From positions 1 to 64,000 of the forward strand of contig JABCZL010000020.1 of NCBI GenBank assembly GCA_013289685.1: a stretch of 64,000 nucleotides of DNA. Direction: 5' to 3'. Under the pieces are notes generated by a model. The model was not told where the DNA came from. It saw nothing but the letters and a program-made list of their open reading frames with translations, and made no database searches. The DNA comes from Acidobacteriota bacterium. GTDB lineage: Bacteria; Acidobacteriota; Terriglobia; Terriglobales; Acidobacteriaceae. Shown here piece after piece: positions 27,781-37,723 of the stretch. The translations under genes and the position numbers were made by a program. The number at the start of each line of letters is the position of its first letter. Within the stretch, counting starts at the first letter, position 1.

Positions 27781-28113
27781 ATGACCGAACAGCTTGCCGA
27801 CAAGCAATGCGTGCCGTGCCGCGGAGGAGTTCCGCCGCTCAAGGGGAAGGAACTGGAAAAGCTGCGGCAGAGCGTGCCCAAGTGGATGGTCTACGACGAA
27901 CACGAGCTGCACCGCGAGTTCAAGTTTCCCGACTTCAAGCAGGCGCTGGAGTTCGTCAATCGCGTGGGCGCGCTGGCCGAGGAGCAGGGACATCATCCCG
28001 ACATTCTGCTGGCGTGGGGCAAAGCCGGCATCACGCTGTGGACCCACAAGATTGACGGCCTGACGGAGAGCGACTTCATCATGGCGGCGAAGATCGACCG
28101 GCTGCAGCCGTGA
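27781..28113 (+). CDS. phhB: Pterin-4a-carbinolamine dehydratase
   Basis: 110 residues from ATG 27781 with GGGAGG upstream; the frame is open further back, but family start fits here. Short Cys-containing lead, then the DCoH fold with the catalytic E-x-x-x-HHPDI motif (EEQGHHPDILLAWGKAGITLWTH) and the closing GLTESDFIMAAKID. It dehydrates the pterin carbinolamine made by aromatic amino-acid hydroxylases; many bacteria keep it without a hydroxylase, and none is seen here. Confidence 0.93.
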   Translation: MTEQLADKQCVPCRGGVPPLKGKELEKLRQSVPKWMVYDEHELHREFKFPDFKQALEFVNRVGALAEEQGHHPDILLAWGKAGITLWTHKIDGLTESDFIMAAKIDRLQP

Positions 28114-28174
28114 TGGAATCAGGAAATAAGCACGCTACACCCGCAGTGTAGCGGTAAGACCGCACTGACGGCAG

Positions 28175-29488
28175 TCACGACGCCGCACGGGCTTGGCTCG
28201 ACCGGCCCAGATGGAGTGCACACGCCAGGATCGTAGCCGGAACCAGCATCAGCGCACCTGTACTGGTAGCGACCGTTCGTGCCGAGATTCCAGCATCTAG
28301 AAAGCGGCCCGCCAGATACGCGGTCACGGCGAACGTAAGGCTGCCCAGGCCCAGGTCCGCGGCGAACACTCGTCCGCGGAAACGGTCTTCGGTGTTGAGT
28401 TGCAACAGCGTGGTCGAGAACACCCAGACCGTCGAGCCTCCGGCATGCGCCAGCATGGCGCAGGCGGCAGCCATCCACACACTGCGGCTCAGGCCCAGCA
28501 CTCCGTAGCCGCACGCAATCGTCAGGTAGCCAAACAAAATTCCGAGCCGAAGACGGCTGTCGCTTTCCCCTGCCCAGCGCGCCGCTACCAGTGGACCCAC
28601 CATCGCTCCCAGACCCCGCCCTCCGAGCAGGATGCTCATGCCGAGCATGGCGCCGCCGGCGGCATCGATGCCGCGCCCATGCACGGCAAACTCGCGGGCT
28701 CCCATTACCGTGAAGATCACCCAGCTTGGTCCGACCATGAGTTCTCCGGCCTTGGCAAAAACTGCGGGCAACAACGTCGGATGGCTGCGAATGTAGCGAA
28801 TCCCCTCCAACACGGGAGAGAAGTCAACCAGATCGCGCGGGCGCAGCGGCGCTGCGGCTTCAGCATGTGGCTCGGCGAAGCGCATCCCCCCGATCAGAAA
28901 CGCCGACGTAAGAAACGAGAGCGCGTTGAGGATAAACACGGCGTCGCGCCCGAAGAACGCGGCCACCACTCCGCCGACCGACGCTCCAATCAACAGGTTC
29001 ACCGACCAGGTCGCCGACGATAGAGTGTTGGCGACCAGCACTTCGCTCTCGGCGGCGATGTTGGGAATCACCGAACTGCGGGCCGGTTCGAAGAAGGCGG
29101 TCATGGTCGTTTCCGCCAGCAGCAAGGGATAGACCAGCCACACCATGGAGCGCGACCGCACGAACAACATCGCCAGCACCACCACGAAGCGGATGATGTC
29201 GGCGGCGATCATGACGTGCTTGCGGCGCAACCGGTCGTTGACCACTCCCGCCGTCGGCCCCACAAACGTCTGCGGCAAAACCTGCAAGACCAGGGCCAGA
29301 GCGACCGAGCCGGCGTGTCCGGTCAACTGCAGGAGCAAGGTGTATATGGAAAGCGTGTAGAACCAGTCTCCGATCTCACTTACGATCTGCGCCATCCAGA
29401 GCCGCCGGAAATTGCGGTTGCCGCGCAGCAGGCGAGTGTATGAGCCGAGCGAAATGGAGGAGACTGCGCGCTCTGGCTGGGGTTCCAT
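28175..29488 (-). CDS. MFS transporter (EntS-like)
   Basis: 437 residues with 12 predicted membrane helices. The start FRRLWMAQIVSEIGDWFYTLSIYTLLLQLTG and the loop-2/3 motif AGVVNDRLRRKHVMIAADIIR belong to the MFS_3/EntS group of exporters. Substrate unknown. Transcribed convergently to the DCoH gene with about 60 bases between. A second, different member of this group lies at 52701. Confidence 0.88.
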   Translation of the reverse strand: MEPQPERAVSSISLGSYTRLLRGNRNFRRLWMAQIVSEIGDWFYTLSIYTLLLQLTGHAGSVALALVLQVLPQTFVGPTAGVVNDRLRRKHVMIAADIIRFVVVLAMLFVRSRSMVWLVYPLLLAETTMTAFFEPARSSVIPNIAAESEVLVANTLSSATWSVNLLIGASVGGVVAAFFGRDAVFILNALSFLTSAFLIGGMRFAEPHAEAAAPLRPRDLVDFSPVLEGIRYIRSHPTLLPAVFAKAGELMVGPSWVIFTVMGAREFAVHGRGIDAAGGAMLGMSILLGGRGLGAMVGPLVAARWAGESDSRLRLGILFGYLTIACGYGVLGLSRSVWMAAACAMLAHAGGSTVWVFSTTLLQLNTEDRFRGRVFAADLGLGSLTFAVTAYLAGRFLDAGISARTVATSTGALMLVPATILACALHLGRSSQARAAS

Positions 29489-29567
29489 GCGGGATTCCAG
29501 TGTAAACCGGGCGCGAACGCGATCGGCGTGAACCTGCCCGAGGTTATGTCTTATCGCGAGTGCAGAC

Positions 29568-30650
29568 TTATTGTTGGGAAGCGAGCCCGCTCTGCCGTGA
29601 ACCGGGACTCAGGTTTTTCTTCAGGTCTGCGGCGATCTGTTTACCGTGGAAACGCCCGTTCTCGATAAAGATTTCATTGGTGCGCGAGCCCGCGACAATA
29701 ACGCCCGCTACATAGATTCCCGGGACGTTGCTTTCGAGCGAGACTGGATCGCACACCGGGCGGCACTGCTGCTCCGACAGTTCGATTCCCATGCTGCGCA
29801 GAAAATCGTAGTCCGGATGGTAACCGATCAGCGCGAGCACGAAGTCATTCTTCAGACGCATGGGGCCGCGCGGCGTGTTGATCAAGACATGGTCAATGCC
29901 AATCTCCTGCACCGAACTGTTGAAGTGGGCCTCGATCTCTCCGTTCTTGATGCGGTTTTCCAGGTCGGGCTTGATCCAGTACTTGACATGGTGGTGCAGC
30001 CGCTCCTCGCGATGGACTAGCGTCACGCGCGCGCCGTGGCGCCACAGATCGAGCGCCGCAATCGCAGCGGAATTCTTGCCGCCGATCACCAGCACATCGG
30101 TGTCGTAATAAGGATGCGGCTCGCCGTAGTAGTGCGAGACCTTGGGAAGATCTTCGCCGGGAATGCCGAGCTGATTCGCCAGATCGTAATAGCCGGTCGA
30201 AACGATCACTTTCTTCGTGTGGTAGTCATGCGGCCGTCCGGCGCGGTCGGTCGCGGTGATGCTGAAGTTTCCGTCCTCGCCCATCACGGTCTTGACCCAC
30301 TCGTACTGACGGAGATCCAAATGATAATGTTCCGCAACTTTCCGGTAGTATTCGAGCGCCTCTTCGCGCGTGGGCTTCTGCTGGGCCGTGGTGAACGGGA
30401 TGTCGCCGATCTCGAGCAACTCCGGCGTGGTGAAAAAAGTCATGCCTGCTGGATAGTGGTACAGCGAGTTCACCAGGCATCCCTTGTCGAGGATGACGAC
30501 CTTCAGGCCGATCTTCTGCGCTTCGATGGCGCAGGCGAGCCCCGTAGGGCCGGCCCCAATGACCAGAACATCCGTGTTCATTTCACGGTGAGGCTTCGCC
30601 TTGGTCTTGGGCAAAGCATCGAGTTCTTCAGCGGCAAGGAAATCAGGCAT
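29568..30650 (-). CDS. ypdA: YpdA-family bacillithiol-disulfide reductase (putative)
   Basis: 360 residues. Two nucleotide-binding motifs: VLVIGAGPTGLACAIEAQKIG (FAD) and DVLVIGGKNSAAIAALDLWRHG (NADPH, the family-typical GGKNSA). Also YYDLANQLGIPGEDLPKVSHYY, and YHPDYDFLRSMG. No CxxC pair is present, as usual for YpdA. It is thought to reduce oxidised bacillithiol with NADPH, and fits with bshA in this window. The N-terminus carries about 23 extra residues; an alternative start ATG 30581 begins right at the first motif. Confidence 0.9.
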   Translation of the reverse strand: MPDFLAAEELDALPKTKAKPHREMNTDVLVIGAGPTGLACAIEAQKIGLKVVILDKGCLVNSLYHYPAGMTFFTTPELLEIGDIPFTTAQQKPTREEALEYYRKVAEHYHLDLRQYEWVKTVMGEDGNFSITATDRAGRPHDYHTKKVIVSTGYYDLANQLGIPGEDLPKVSHYYGEPHPYYDTDVLVIGGKNSAAIAALDLWRHGARVTLVHREERLHHHVKYWIKPDLENRIKNGEIEAHFNSSVQEIGIDHVLINTPRGPMRLKNDFVLALIGYHPDYDFLRSMGIELSEQQCRPVCDPVSLESNVPGIYVAGVIVAGSRTNEIFIENGRFHGKQIAADLKKNLSPGSRQSGLASQQ

Positions 30651-30838
30651 GCGACTCAGGGCAGAACCGGTCGAGGCAACGAGGGTTCGAGAGCAACACG
30701 GAAACGGATGATTTTAGCATGGAGGAAGAAGGACCTTCTCGCGGTCCGTATTGGAGGAAGCCTGCTCACGGTTCGTTCGGCCTGCACGCGCTATAATTTC
30801 CGGTTGCATTCATCCCTCCGCTCGCATCAGGAGCTGTC

Positions 30839-32260
30839 ATGTCTACTCTCACTGAACCCGCTACCCACGCCCAAGTAAAGACCCGTGTCGAATCTGACAG
30901 CATGGGGAAGATCGAAGTCCCGGCAAATGTTTACTGGGGCGCGCAGACCCAGCGTTCGCTGCTGCACTTCAACATCGGCCGCGACACCATGCCGCCGGAG
31001 TTGATCCGCGCTTTCGGCTTACTGAAAAAAGCGTGTGCGCTGGTGAATCAGGATCTGGGCAAGCTTCCCGCCGACAAAGCCAAACTCATTGTGCAAGCCG
31101 CCGACGAAGTGATTTCGGGCAAGCTCAATGACCAGTTCCCGCTGCGCATCTGGCAGACGGGCAGCGGCACGCAGACCAACATGAACGTGAATGAGGTCAT
31201 CTCCAATCGCGCCATTGAGATTGCCGGCGGCGAGATGGGATCGAAAAAGCCGATCCATCCTAACGATGACGTCAACATGTCACAGTCGTCGAACGACACG
31301 TTTCCGGCGGCGATGCACATCGCTGCGGCCGACCGGGTGAAGAACGCGCTCATTCCTGCGATCCAGTCCGTGCGTGAAGCCATTGAGGCCAAGGCAAAAG
31401 AATTTCACAACGTGGTCAAGATTGGCCGGACCCACCTGCAGGACGCTGTCCCTCTGACCGTCGGACAGGAATTCGGCGGCTGGGCCAGCCTGCTGGAGCG
31501 CGACATTCATCGCCTGGAACAGGCGCTCGAAGGACTCTACGATCTCGCCATCGGGGGAAGTGCTGTGGGCACCGGCCTGAACACGCATCCCGAATTCGCC
31601 GAACGCGCAGCGAAAAAGATTGCGGAACTCACAGGTCTTCCCTTCCTCTCGCACGGCAACAAGTTCGCCGCGCTTTCGGCGCACGATGAAATCGTATTTG
31701 CGCAGGGCGCGATGGAAACACTGGCCGCTTCGCTGATGAAGATCTCGAACGACATTCGATGGCTGGCTTCCGGGCCGCGTTGTGGCCTGGGCGAGATCTC
31801 CATTCCGGAGAATGAACCGGGATCGTCCATCATGCCGGGCAAGGTCAATCCTACCCAGTGCGAGGCCATGACCATGGTCTGTGTGCAGGTGCACGGCGCG
31901 ACCGCCGCCGTGGGATTCGCCGGATCGCAGGGCAACTTCGAACTCAATGTGTTCAAGCCCGTCATCATCTACAACTTCCTGCACTCGGTGACGCTCATCA
32001 CCGACGCCTGTCACGGCTACGTCGAGTACATGCTGAAAGGCATTCAAGTCGACCGCGCCAAGGTGGACTGGTACGTGAAGAACTCGCTGATGCTGGTGAC
32101 AGCGCTCGCGCCGAAAGTGGGATACGACAAAGCCGCCCAGATCGCGCATACCGCGCACGTGGAACACTCCAGCCTGCGCGAGGCGGCGTTGAAGCTGGGA
32201 TACCTGACCGGCGAGGAATTTGATCAGCTGGTCAAGCCGGAGAAGATGACGCGGCCGTAG
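30839..32260 (+). CDS. fumC: Class II fumarate hydratase
   Basis: 473 residues; ATG with AGGAG upstream. Signature [15 protein letters not shown], plus the substrate-site motifs [17 protein letters not shown] and [17 protein letters not shown], and C-terminal E-H-S-S-L-R-E-A-A. It hydrates fumarate to malate in the citric-acid cycle. Length is near the E. coli enzyme (467). An iron-independent enzyme. Stands alone, divergent from ypdA. Confidence 0.96.
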   Translation: MSTLTEPATHAQVKTRVESDSMGKIEVPANVYWGAQTQRSLLHFNIGRDTMPPELIRAFGLLKKACALVNQDLGKLPADKAKLIVQAADEVISGKLNDQFPLRIWQTGSGTQTNMNVNEVISNRAIEIAGGEMGSKKPIHPNDDVNMSQSSNDTFPAAMHIAAADRVKNALIPAIQSVREAIEAKAKEFHNVVKIGRTHLQDAVPLTVGQEFGGWASLLERDIHRLEQALEGLYDLAIGGSAVGTGLNTHPEFAERAAKKIAELTGLPFLSHGNKFAALSAHDEIVFAQGAMETLAASLMKISNDIRWLASGPRCGLGEISIPENEPGSSIMPGKVNPTQCEAMTMVCVQVHGATAAVGFAGSQGNFELNVFKPVIIYNFLHSVTLITDACHGYVEYMLKGIQVDRAKVDWYVKNSLMLVTALAPKVGYDKAAQIAHTAHVEHSSLREAALKLGYLTGEEFDQLVKPEKMTRP

Positions 32261-32302
32261 GCCGCCCGATAGCATCCTTTGACGCGTCATCGGAAGACAC
32301 CC

Positions 32303-33244
32303 TTAGTCTGTCTCGCTTATAAGAGGCTCAAGTTCGCTCTTCTTCGCCGGCGTAGTCGTAATCACGACCACGCTCACCAGCACCAGCAGCGTCCCTACGA
32401 TCGTGCGCCGGCCGATTGCCTCTCCGCCCAGAAAATATCCCACCAGCACCGCGACTACCGGATTCACATACGCATACGTGCCCACCTTGGTCGGCGATTC
32501 GTGATGAAGCAGCCAGACATAGGCCGTGAAGCCGACGATCGATCCCGCCACGATCAGATACGCCAGCGCGAGCCAGGCTCCCCGCGAAACCGCCTGCACG
32601 TGGAAGCCGCGAAATTCTCCCAGCAGCGCCGCCGTCAGCGTAAGCAGCACGCCTCCTGCGAGCATCTGCGCTCCGGAGCTCATAGCCTTGGCGGCTGGCA
32701 GGGGCATTCTTCGGCTGAGGGACGCAGCCACCGACCAACTGATGGCCGCGAAGATCAAGGCGCAGGCGCCCGCCGTGTCCACCGGAGCTTCGCCCAAACC
32801 CATCGTGTGTCCGACCAGAACCACCACGCCCGCCATCCCCACTAGCAGCGCAATCCCCAATCGCGGCGTCAGGCGCTGAGTTCGGAGGAAAACGATCTCC
32901 GCCAGCGCCATGAACGCCGGGATTGTCGCCATCATTACCGCCGCGATTCCCGACGGTACGCGCCGCTCCGCCCAGAACACCAACCCGTAGTCGAACACAA
33001 AAATCAGGAGCGCTAGAAACGACGCCGAGCCCCACTCACGGGCGCTCGGCGAAGGCGTCCCCCGCGCGCGCATCCAGCCATACAAAACAATTCCTGCCAC
33101 AAGAAAGCGCATTCCCGCCAATAGAAACGGCGGAACTTCCCGCACGCCTACGCGGATCGCGAGGAAGGTCGATCCCCAGACGAAATAGATGATGGCGAAG
33201 GCGAGCAGCACCTTCCAGGCACGAGGTTGGGAAGCGGCGTCCAT
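32303..33244 (-). CDS. EamA-family (DMT) transporter
   Basis: 313 residues with ten predicted helices in two EamA halves; start FAIIYFVWGSTFLAIRVGVREVPPFLLAGMRFLVAG is that of the YedA/RhaT-like subgroup of drug/metabolite exporters. Substrate unknown. Follows fumC convergently (42 bases). Confidence 0.88.
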   Translation of the reverse strand: MDAASQPRAWKVLLAFAIIYFVWGSTFLAIRVGVREVPPFLLAGMRFLVAGIVLYGWMRARGTPSPSAREWGSASFLALLIFVFDYGLVFWAERRVPSGIAAVMMATIPAFMALAEIVFLRTQRLTPRLGIALLVGMAGVVVLVGHTMGLGEAPVDTAGACALIFAAISWSVAASLSRRMPLPAAKAMSSGAQMLAGGVLLTLTAALLGEFRGFHVQAVSRGAWLALAYLIVAGSIVGFTAYVWLLHHESPTKVGTYAYVNPVVAVLVGYFLGGEAIGRRTIVGTLLVLVSVVVITTTPAKKSELEPLISETD

Positions 33245-33414
33245 GGGGATGATTCCTGCGCTAGATCAAAAGACTCGCAAGCCCGATTAGATCACCGCGA
33301 ACCCGCTCTGGACGCGGAATTACCGCATAAAAAGAATTTATGAGCTTATAACCGCAGACGCAGCTCTTGCAGAGCGGTCTCTCTTAACACAGGTGTGGTG
33401 TTGAGGTGAGTGAC

Positions 33415-33858
33415 TTACTTCTTCAGGAGGCTGGTGTGGCTGGCTACGCATTGCCACTTGCCGAGGTCCAGAACCCAGGTGTCGGTGAAGCGTCCGACGT
33501 GGTCATACGGCTTGCCCTGATATGTGCCCTGCGTGTGATAGACGCCCGTGACCACCGCAGTGTCGCCAAAGAAGTTCATCTTCACGTCTTGAATGTTGGC
33601 GATGGTGGGTTTGAAACGGGGATCTTTGATGTCGGCAAGAAACCTCTGCTTGTCGCTGATTTCGCCGTCCCATTCGGTGTTCACAAACCGGCTCGAAACC
33701 AAAGCGTCGAGAGCAGACGAATCGCGGTGCACCTGGGCCTCATTCCACAGGCGCTCCAGAACCAGCAGTTTGCTCTCGCGGGGATCGGCCTGCTGGGCGG
33801 CCACTCGGACCGAGCCCAGGGCCAGCACAAGACAGCAGCAGATTGTGATGCGATTCAT
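33415..33858 (-). CDS. Secreted SnoaL/NTF2-like (DUF4440) protein
   Basis: 147 residues. Signal peptide MNRITICCCLVLALGSVRVAAQ, then an NTF2-like cone: L-x-x-L-E-R-L-W-N-E-A-x-x-x-x-D, DALVSSRFVNTEWDGEISDKQRFL, and strands DTAVVTGVYHTQGTY and GRFTDTWVLDLGKWQCVASH. DUF4440 family, no fixed function. Stands alone. Confidence 0.85.
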   Translation of the reverse strand: MNRITICCCLVLALGSVRVAAQQADPRESKLLVLERLWNEAQVHRDSSALDALVSSRFVNTEWDGEISDKQRFLADIKDPRFKPTIANIQDVKMNFFGDTAVVTGVYHTQGTYQGKPYDHVGRFTDTWVLDLGKWQCVASHTSLLKK

Positions 33859-33984
33859 ACCCGTACACGCTCGCCGGCATCCCTACGTGGGGCGAACGTG
33901 TCAAAACGATAGCAGCGGGGGCAGCAGCCGTGCTATCGAAATGCGCGCCGGAGAAGTGACGAAAGTCATGGGCAGCTTTGTCGT

Positions 33985-34046
33985 AGAGACGTTGCTGGCA
34001 ACGTCCTTGCTGGTCGCTCCGGCAAGACGTCGCAAGCAACGTCTCT
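33985..34046. repeat. Imperfect inverted repeat (GTAGAGACGTTGC type)
   Basis: Arms of 21 bases (33985-34005 and 34026-34046), 19 of 21 matching, with a 20-base loop. It lies just after the fabH stop codon and may serve as a terminator. Similar interspersed hairpins occur in several bacterial phyla. Confidence 0.6.
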
Positions 34047-34058
34047 GCGAATAGAATC

Positions 34059-35057
34059 TCAGAATGCCCAGCGCAGCAACGTCGCGCCCACGGTAAAGCC
34101 AGCCCCGACCGAGGCCAGCATCACCAGACTTCCCTTCTTCAGTTTGCCTTGCTCGATCGCCGTATTCATGGCCAGCGGGATCGTTCCGGCCGTGGTATTG
34201 CCATAGCGCTCAATGTTGACCACGATCGCCTTAGGGCGCAGGCCCAGCCGGTCGGCCGTGGCATTGATGATGCGCAGGTTGGCCTGATGGGGAATAAAGG
34301 CATCAATATCGGAGCCCTTCAGCCCGTTGCGTTCGAGCAGCTTCTGGCACAGCTCGGTCTGTTTGCGGACGGCGAACTTGAAGACCTGCTGGCCGTCCTG
34401 ATGCACGTAGTGCATTCTCTTCGCGATGGTCTCTTTGCTGGTCGGGTTCAGGCTGCCGCCGCCGGGCATATACAGAAACTGGGAGCCGGAACCGTCCACT
34501 TCGTGAATGTAGTCGATCAGCCCGACAGAGTCATCTTCGGCCGGCTCCAGGATCGCCGCGCCCGCTCCGTCCCCGAAGATCACGCAGGTGGCGCGGTCAG
34601 CGTAGTCGATGATTGATGACATTACGTCCGCGCCGATCACCAGCACGCGCTTGTGCGAACCGCTGCCAATGAACTGCGCTCCAACCTGTACCGAATAGAG
34701 AAATGCCGAGCAGGCCGCCGAAATATCGAATCCCCAGGCGCCCTTGGCGCCCAGCTTGTCTTGCACCAGACAGGCGGTAGCGGGAAAGAACATGTCGGGG
34801 GTAACGGTGCCGACAATGATGACGTCGATATCGGTGGGAGCCAGGCCGCGCTGAGCCAACGCCTTCTTAGCGGCTTCGACGGCGAGATCGCTGGTCGCCA
34901 CGCCTTTCTCCGCAATGTGGCGTTCGCGAATGCCGACGCGGGCCATGATCCACTCATCGTTAGTATCGACCATTTTTTCCAGGTCGGCGTTGGTGAGCAC
35001 GCGGGGCGGCACGTAGGTGCCCAGGGCGCTGATTTTGGCGCGAATCGGTTTCGTCAA
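34059..35057 (-). CDS. fabH: Beta-ketoacyl-ACP synthase III, copy 1
   Basis: 332 residues from TTG 35057 with AGGAG upstream; this start matches exactly that of the paralogue at 35688 ([14 protein letters not shown]). Catalytic Cys in [13 protein letters not shown], His in [10 protein letters not shown], Asn in [14 protein letters not shown], and the closing [17 protein letters not shown]. It condenses acyl-CoA with malonyl-ACP to start fatty-acid synthesis. The two copies share most motifs but differ around the active-site Cys and loops, so they may prefer different primers (straight versus branched). Confidence 0.93.
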   Translation of the reverse strand: MTKPIRAKISALGTYVPPRVLTNADLEKMVDTNDEWIMARVGIRERHIAEKGVATSDLAVEAAKKALAQRGLAPTDIDVIIVGTVTPDMFFPATACLVQDKLGAKGAWGFDISAACSAFLYSVQVGAQFIGSGSHKRVLVIGADVMSSIIDYADRATCVIFGDGAGAAILEPAEDDSVGLIDYIHEVDGSGSQFLYMPGGGSLNPTSKETIAKRMHYVHQDGQQVFKFAVRKQTELCQKLLERNGLKGSDIDAFIPHQANLRIINATADRLGLRPKAIVVNIERYGNTTAGTIPLAMNTAIEQGKLKKGSLVMLASVGAGFTVGATLLRWAF

Positions 35058-35157
35058 CAGGAACTCCTGAGGATGCGGGCTCAAGTATTTTGAAGGATTG
35101 GAAGAAGAATGTCTAACGGCGGGTAGGGTCTCTGTTTGACTCTCCGGGCGACCTCGT

Positions 35158-35499
35158 CTATTTTGGGACCTCGCCACCATCAGGGCCGTAAAACACGCGC
35201 CACATGGCAAAATCCTCGGAAATGTCCTCGAATTGATGTTCGGTTCTGGCAGCTACGAAGAGGAGGTCGCCGGAGTTGAAGGGGTCCCGCCTGCCATCAT
35301 GGGTGAGCACTCCTCGACCCCGAACGATGAAATAAATCTCATCCTGAGCGTGGGGCGTCTGCCGGGTGGGGCGCAGGGGAAGGGAAAGGGCTATATCCAG
35401 AGGGCCACGCCGAAAGACGATGACTGCGTGCTCGCCCGCTGGGATACTCGCTTGAGCCTCGACAAGACGGATAACACGGCTGCGATCTGACTTGCTCAT
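35158..35499 (-). CDS. Cupin-domain protein
   Basis: 113 residues. A single cupin barrel with both motifs: H[13 protein letters not shown] ([14 protein letters not shown], metal ligands) and [12 protein letters not shown]. No extra domain. It sits between the two fabH copies, 100 bases from the first, on the same strand. Role unknown. Confidence 0.85.
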   Translation of the reverse strand: MSKSDRSRVIRLVEAQASIPAGEHAVIVFRRGPLDIALSLPLRPTRQTPHAQDEIYFIVRGRGVLTHDGRRDPFNSGDLLFVAARTEHQFEDISEDFAMWRVFYGPDGGEVPK

Positions 35500-35593
35500 G
35501 CTTCACCTCGCACACATTCAGATTGCCAGCGCCGCGATTTCCTCATAGCTCCAAATGTGGTCAGAAATACCAGCGGCCATCGCCGGAGTTATC

Positions 35594-35671
35594 CATCCTG
35601 AGCAACGCGAAGGACCCATGCAATTTTCTGGCGCCGGCGGACTGCATAGGTCCTTCGCGTTGCTCAGGATG
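35594..35671. repeat. Long hairpin repeat (TCATCCTGAGC...GAAGGA type)
   Basis: 29-base arms, 35594-35622 and 35643-35671, 28 of 29 matching, with a 20-base loop. It lies between the second fabH and the cupin gene, just past the fabH stop, and could act as terminator or processing site. A related but more degraded element is at 58135-58247 and a half element at about 45656-45690. Confidence 0.7.
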
Positions 35672-35687
35672 ACAACCCTTCTGCGCC

Positions 35688-36686
35688 TTAGAACGCCCAC
35701 TTCAGCAGCGTCGCCCCCGAAGTAAACCCCGCGCCCACCGTCGCGACCAGCACGCGGTCTCCTTTTTTCAATCTGCCTTCTTCCAAGGCCGTCTGCATGG
35801 CGATGGGAATCGTCCCCGCCGTGGTATTGCCATAGCGGTCGATGTTGATGATAACCTTCTCCATCGGCATCCCCAGTCGCTCCGCAGTCGCGGTGATGAT
35901 GCGCCGGTTCGCCTGGTGCGCGATGAAGCAATCGATGTCCTTCCCCGTCAGTTGGTTCTTGTCCAGGATGCGTTCGGTCATCTCCGCCATCTTCTTCACC
36001 GCATACTTGAAGACGCTCTTGCCATCCTGATGAATGCAATGCATTTTCTTGTCGACCGTCTCGTGCGTTGCCGGGTTCAGACTTCCGCCGCCCGGCATGA
36101 AGAGATATTGTCCGCCCATGCCCTCGATCTGGGCCACATGATCGACGATCCCGAGTTCGCCATCCTCCGACGGTTCGAGCAGAACCGCGCCCGCACCGTC
36201 GCCGAAAATGATGCAGACCGCGCGATCGGTGTAGTCGGTCATCGACGAATTCACGTCCGAGCCGATCACCAGCACTTTCTTGTATTGCCCTGACTCCACG
36301 AATTTCACGCCCGTGTTCAACGCATACAGGAACCCCGAGCATCCGGCGGACACGTCGAAGCCCCAGGTATTCGCGATGCCCAACTTATGCTGAACCAGGC
36401 AGGCAGTGGACGGATACATCATGTCCGGCGTCACCGTGCCCACTACGATCAGGTCCACTTCCTGCAAGTCGAAGGGATGCGACTCCAACAAATTCTTCAC
36501 GGCCGCGACCGCCAGATCGCTGGCGGCCACACCTTTGTCGACGATGTGGCGCTCGCGGATGCCGACCCGCTCCATGATCCATTCGTTGGTGGTGTCGACC
36601 ATTTTTTCCAGATCGGCGTTGGTGAGAACTCGAGGCGGCAGATAGGTGCCGAGTGCGCTGATTTTGGCGCGGATCGGTTTGGTCAA
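35688..36686 (-). CDS. fabH: Beta-ketoacyl-ACP synthase III, copy 2
   Basis: 332 residues from TTG 36686 (AGGAG upstream). Catalytic Cys in DVSAGCSGFLYALN, His in FIAHQANRRI, Asn in [14 protein letters not shown], end VATVGAGFTSGATLLKWAF. Same length and N-terminus as copy 1; by eye about two-thirds identical. Copy 2 has the more usual SAGCSGF Cys motif. Same reaction: priming condensation with malonyl-ACP. Confidence 0.93.
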   Translation of the reverse strand: MTKPIRAKISALGTYLPPRVLTNADLEKMVDTTNEWIMERVGIRERHIVDKGVAASDLAVAAVKNLLESHPFDLQEVDLIVVGTVTPDMMYPSTACLVQHKLGIANTWGFDVSAGCSGFLYALNTGVKFVESGQYKKVLVIGSDVNSSMTDYTDRAVCIIFGDGAGAVLLEPSEDGELGIVDHVAQIEGMGGQYLFMPGGGSLNPATHETVDKKMHCIHQDGKSVFKYAVKKMAEMTERILDKNQLTGKDIDCFIAHQANRRIITATAERLGMPMEKVIINIDRYGNTTAGTIPIAMQTALEEGRLKKGDRVLVATVGAGFTSGATLLKWAF

Positions 36687-36801
36687 TGAGGGCTCCTAAA
36701 AGATGAAAACTGAGTATTCTCAACAATTAAGAGCAGAATGTCTAACGCAATCCACCATGGTGGCGACGGCCGTCTCGCCGGGCGAGGTTGGCAAATTTGC
36801 A

Positions 36802-37357
36802 TCAGAACGTATAGTCCGGCGGCTTGATGCCCTTGGCGCGCAGGTAAACCTCGCACTGGGCACGATGGTGAGCGGTATGAACGAACATATTCATGATCAT
36901 GGCACGGCCATCGGGATCGTTACGGCCCTTCCACGAAGGAATGTGCCAGGTGCGTTGAAGTTGCTCTGGAGTGATCTTTGGCAGCGCGTCGAGCACGTAG
37001 TCGAACGATTGATCGAGCACCTTCAACACGTTCTGTTTGTCGGCCGCGGGCGGTTTCGACAGATCGAGCGCGAACGGTGGCTTGATCCCGGTGATCTGGT
37101 TAAACCGGAATACGTTCGACAGCGCAATGTGAAGCATCTGCTCGCCAAAAGTCATTTCCTCCGGATTCGGCCTGAAATCGTAGAGCTCGGCGGGCATGGC
37201 GTTGGCTACGTCGATGGTGAACTTGCCTGGAAATCTGCCAATCGCGGGCAAAATCCGCCATATCCAGCACAGAGTTCACCTTGGCGGTCTGCGCAGCGGC
37301 AGCGACCACGAAGGTCAGCACACCCAGTAGCGCACAACCCCGGCGAAAGATGATCAC
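36802..37357 (-). pseudogene. Secreted DinB-family protein with a frameshift
   Basis: Two frames must be joined to make a normal protein. From GTG 37357 (GGGGGG upstream) runs a signal peptide (IIFRRGCALLGVLTFVVAAAAQ) and DMADFARDWQISRQ; then near 37222 reading must slip by one base to FTIDVANAMPAELYDFRPNPEEM and on to the stop at 36802. The second part is a plain DinB/YfiT domain with HIALSNVFRFNQITG and HTAHHRAQCEVYLRAKGI. DinB proteins are metal-dependent thiol transferases or of unknown role. Either a true one-base change or a sequencing error; downstream frame alone lacks a secretion signal. Confidence 0.75.
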
Positions 37358-37444
37358 AGCACCCCCCGAGTCGGTCCAGATTCTGCAACCAGATTCTAGA
37401 CGGACCAGAGAAGGATGTGTAACCAACCTCTTTCCTCAGGCCCC

Positions 37445-37723
37445 TTAAGCGGCGGCGCCGTCCTTCTCATGGTCCATCCGCTCGCGGATGAAGCTCGGGC
37501 AAGAGTCGAGGCTGAAGTCGCGATTTTCGCCGTCGATCAGGTAGAGGAGAGCAGCGCGATCCAGTTCCTCCAGATGCGCCAGGTTCAGCACGGCCCACAG
37601 GCGGCACTCGCCCGCAGAACGAACTAATTGGTCGAGGTACGGCAAATGCCCCTGAACCAGTTTTCCGGATACGCTGATCGTGATATGGGGAGCGAGTTTG
37701 GGGGAAGTGCCGCGACTCTTCAT
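37445..37723 (-). CDS. Small STAS-like protein
   Basis: 92 residues from ATG 37723 (AAGGAGAG upstream). Strand-helix pattern: HITISVSGKLVQGHLPYLDQLVRSAG, then CRLWAVLNLAHLEELDRAALLYLIDGENRDF. This is the STAS layout (L-D-L-x-x-x-x-x-D-x-x-A), with Ala at the usual Ser position. Acidic C-terminus ending in Ala. Different from the STAS protein at 5622. Lies about 140 bases beyond the 4.5S RNA gene on the same strand. Function unknown. Confidence 0.65.
   Translation of the reverse strand: MKSRGTSPKLAPHITISVSGKLVQGHLPYLDQLVRSAGECRLWAVLNLAHLEELDRAALLYLIDGENRDFSLDSCPSFIRERMDHEKDGAAA

Noticed and set aside
31280-32290. Minus-strand frame of 336 codons
   Set aside because: Antisense to fumC; no recognisable motif.
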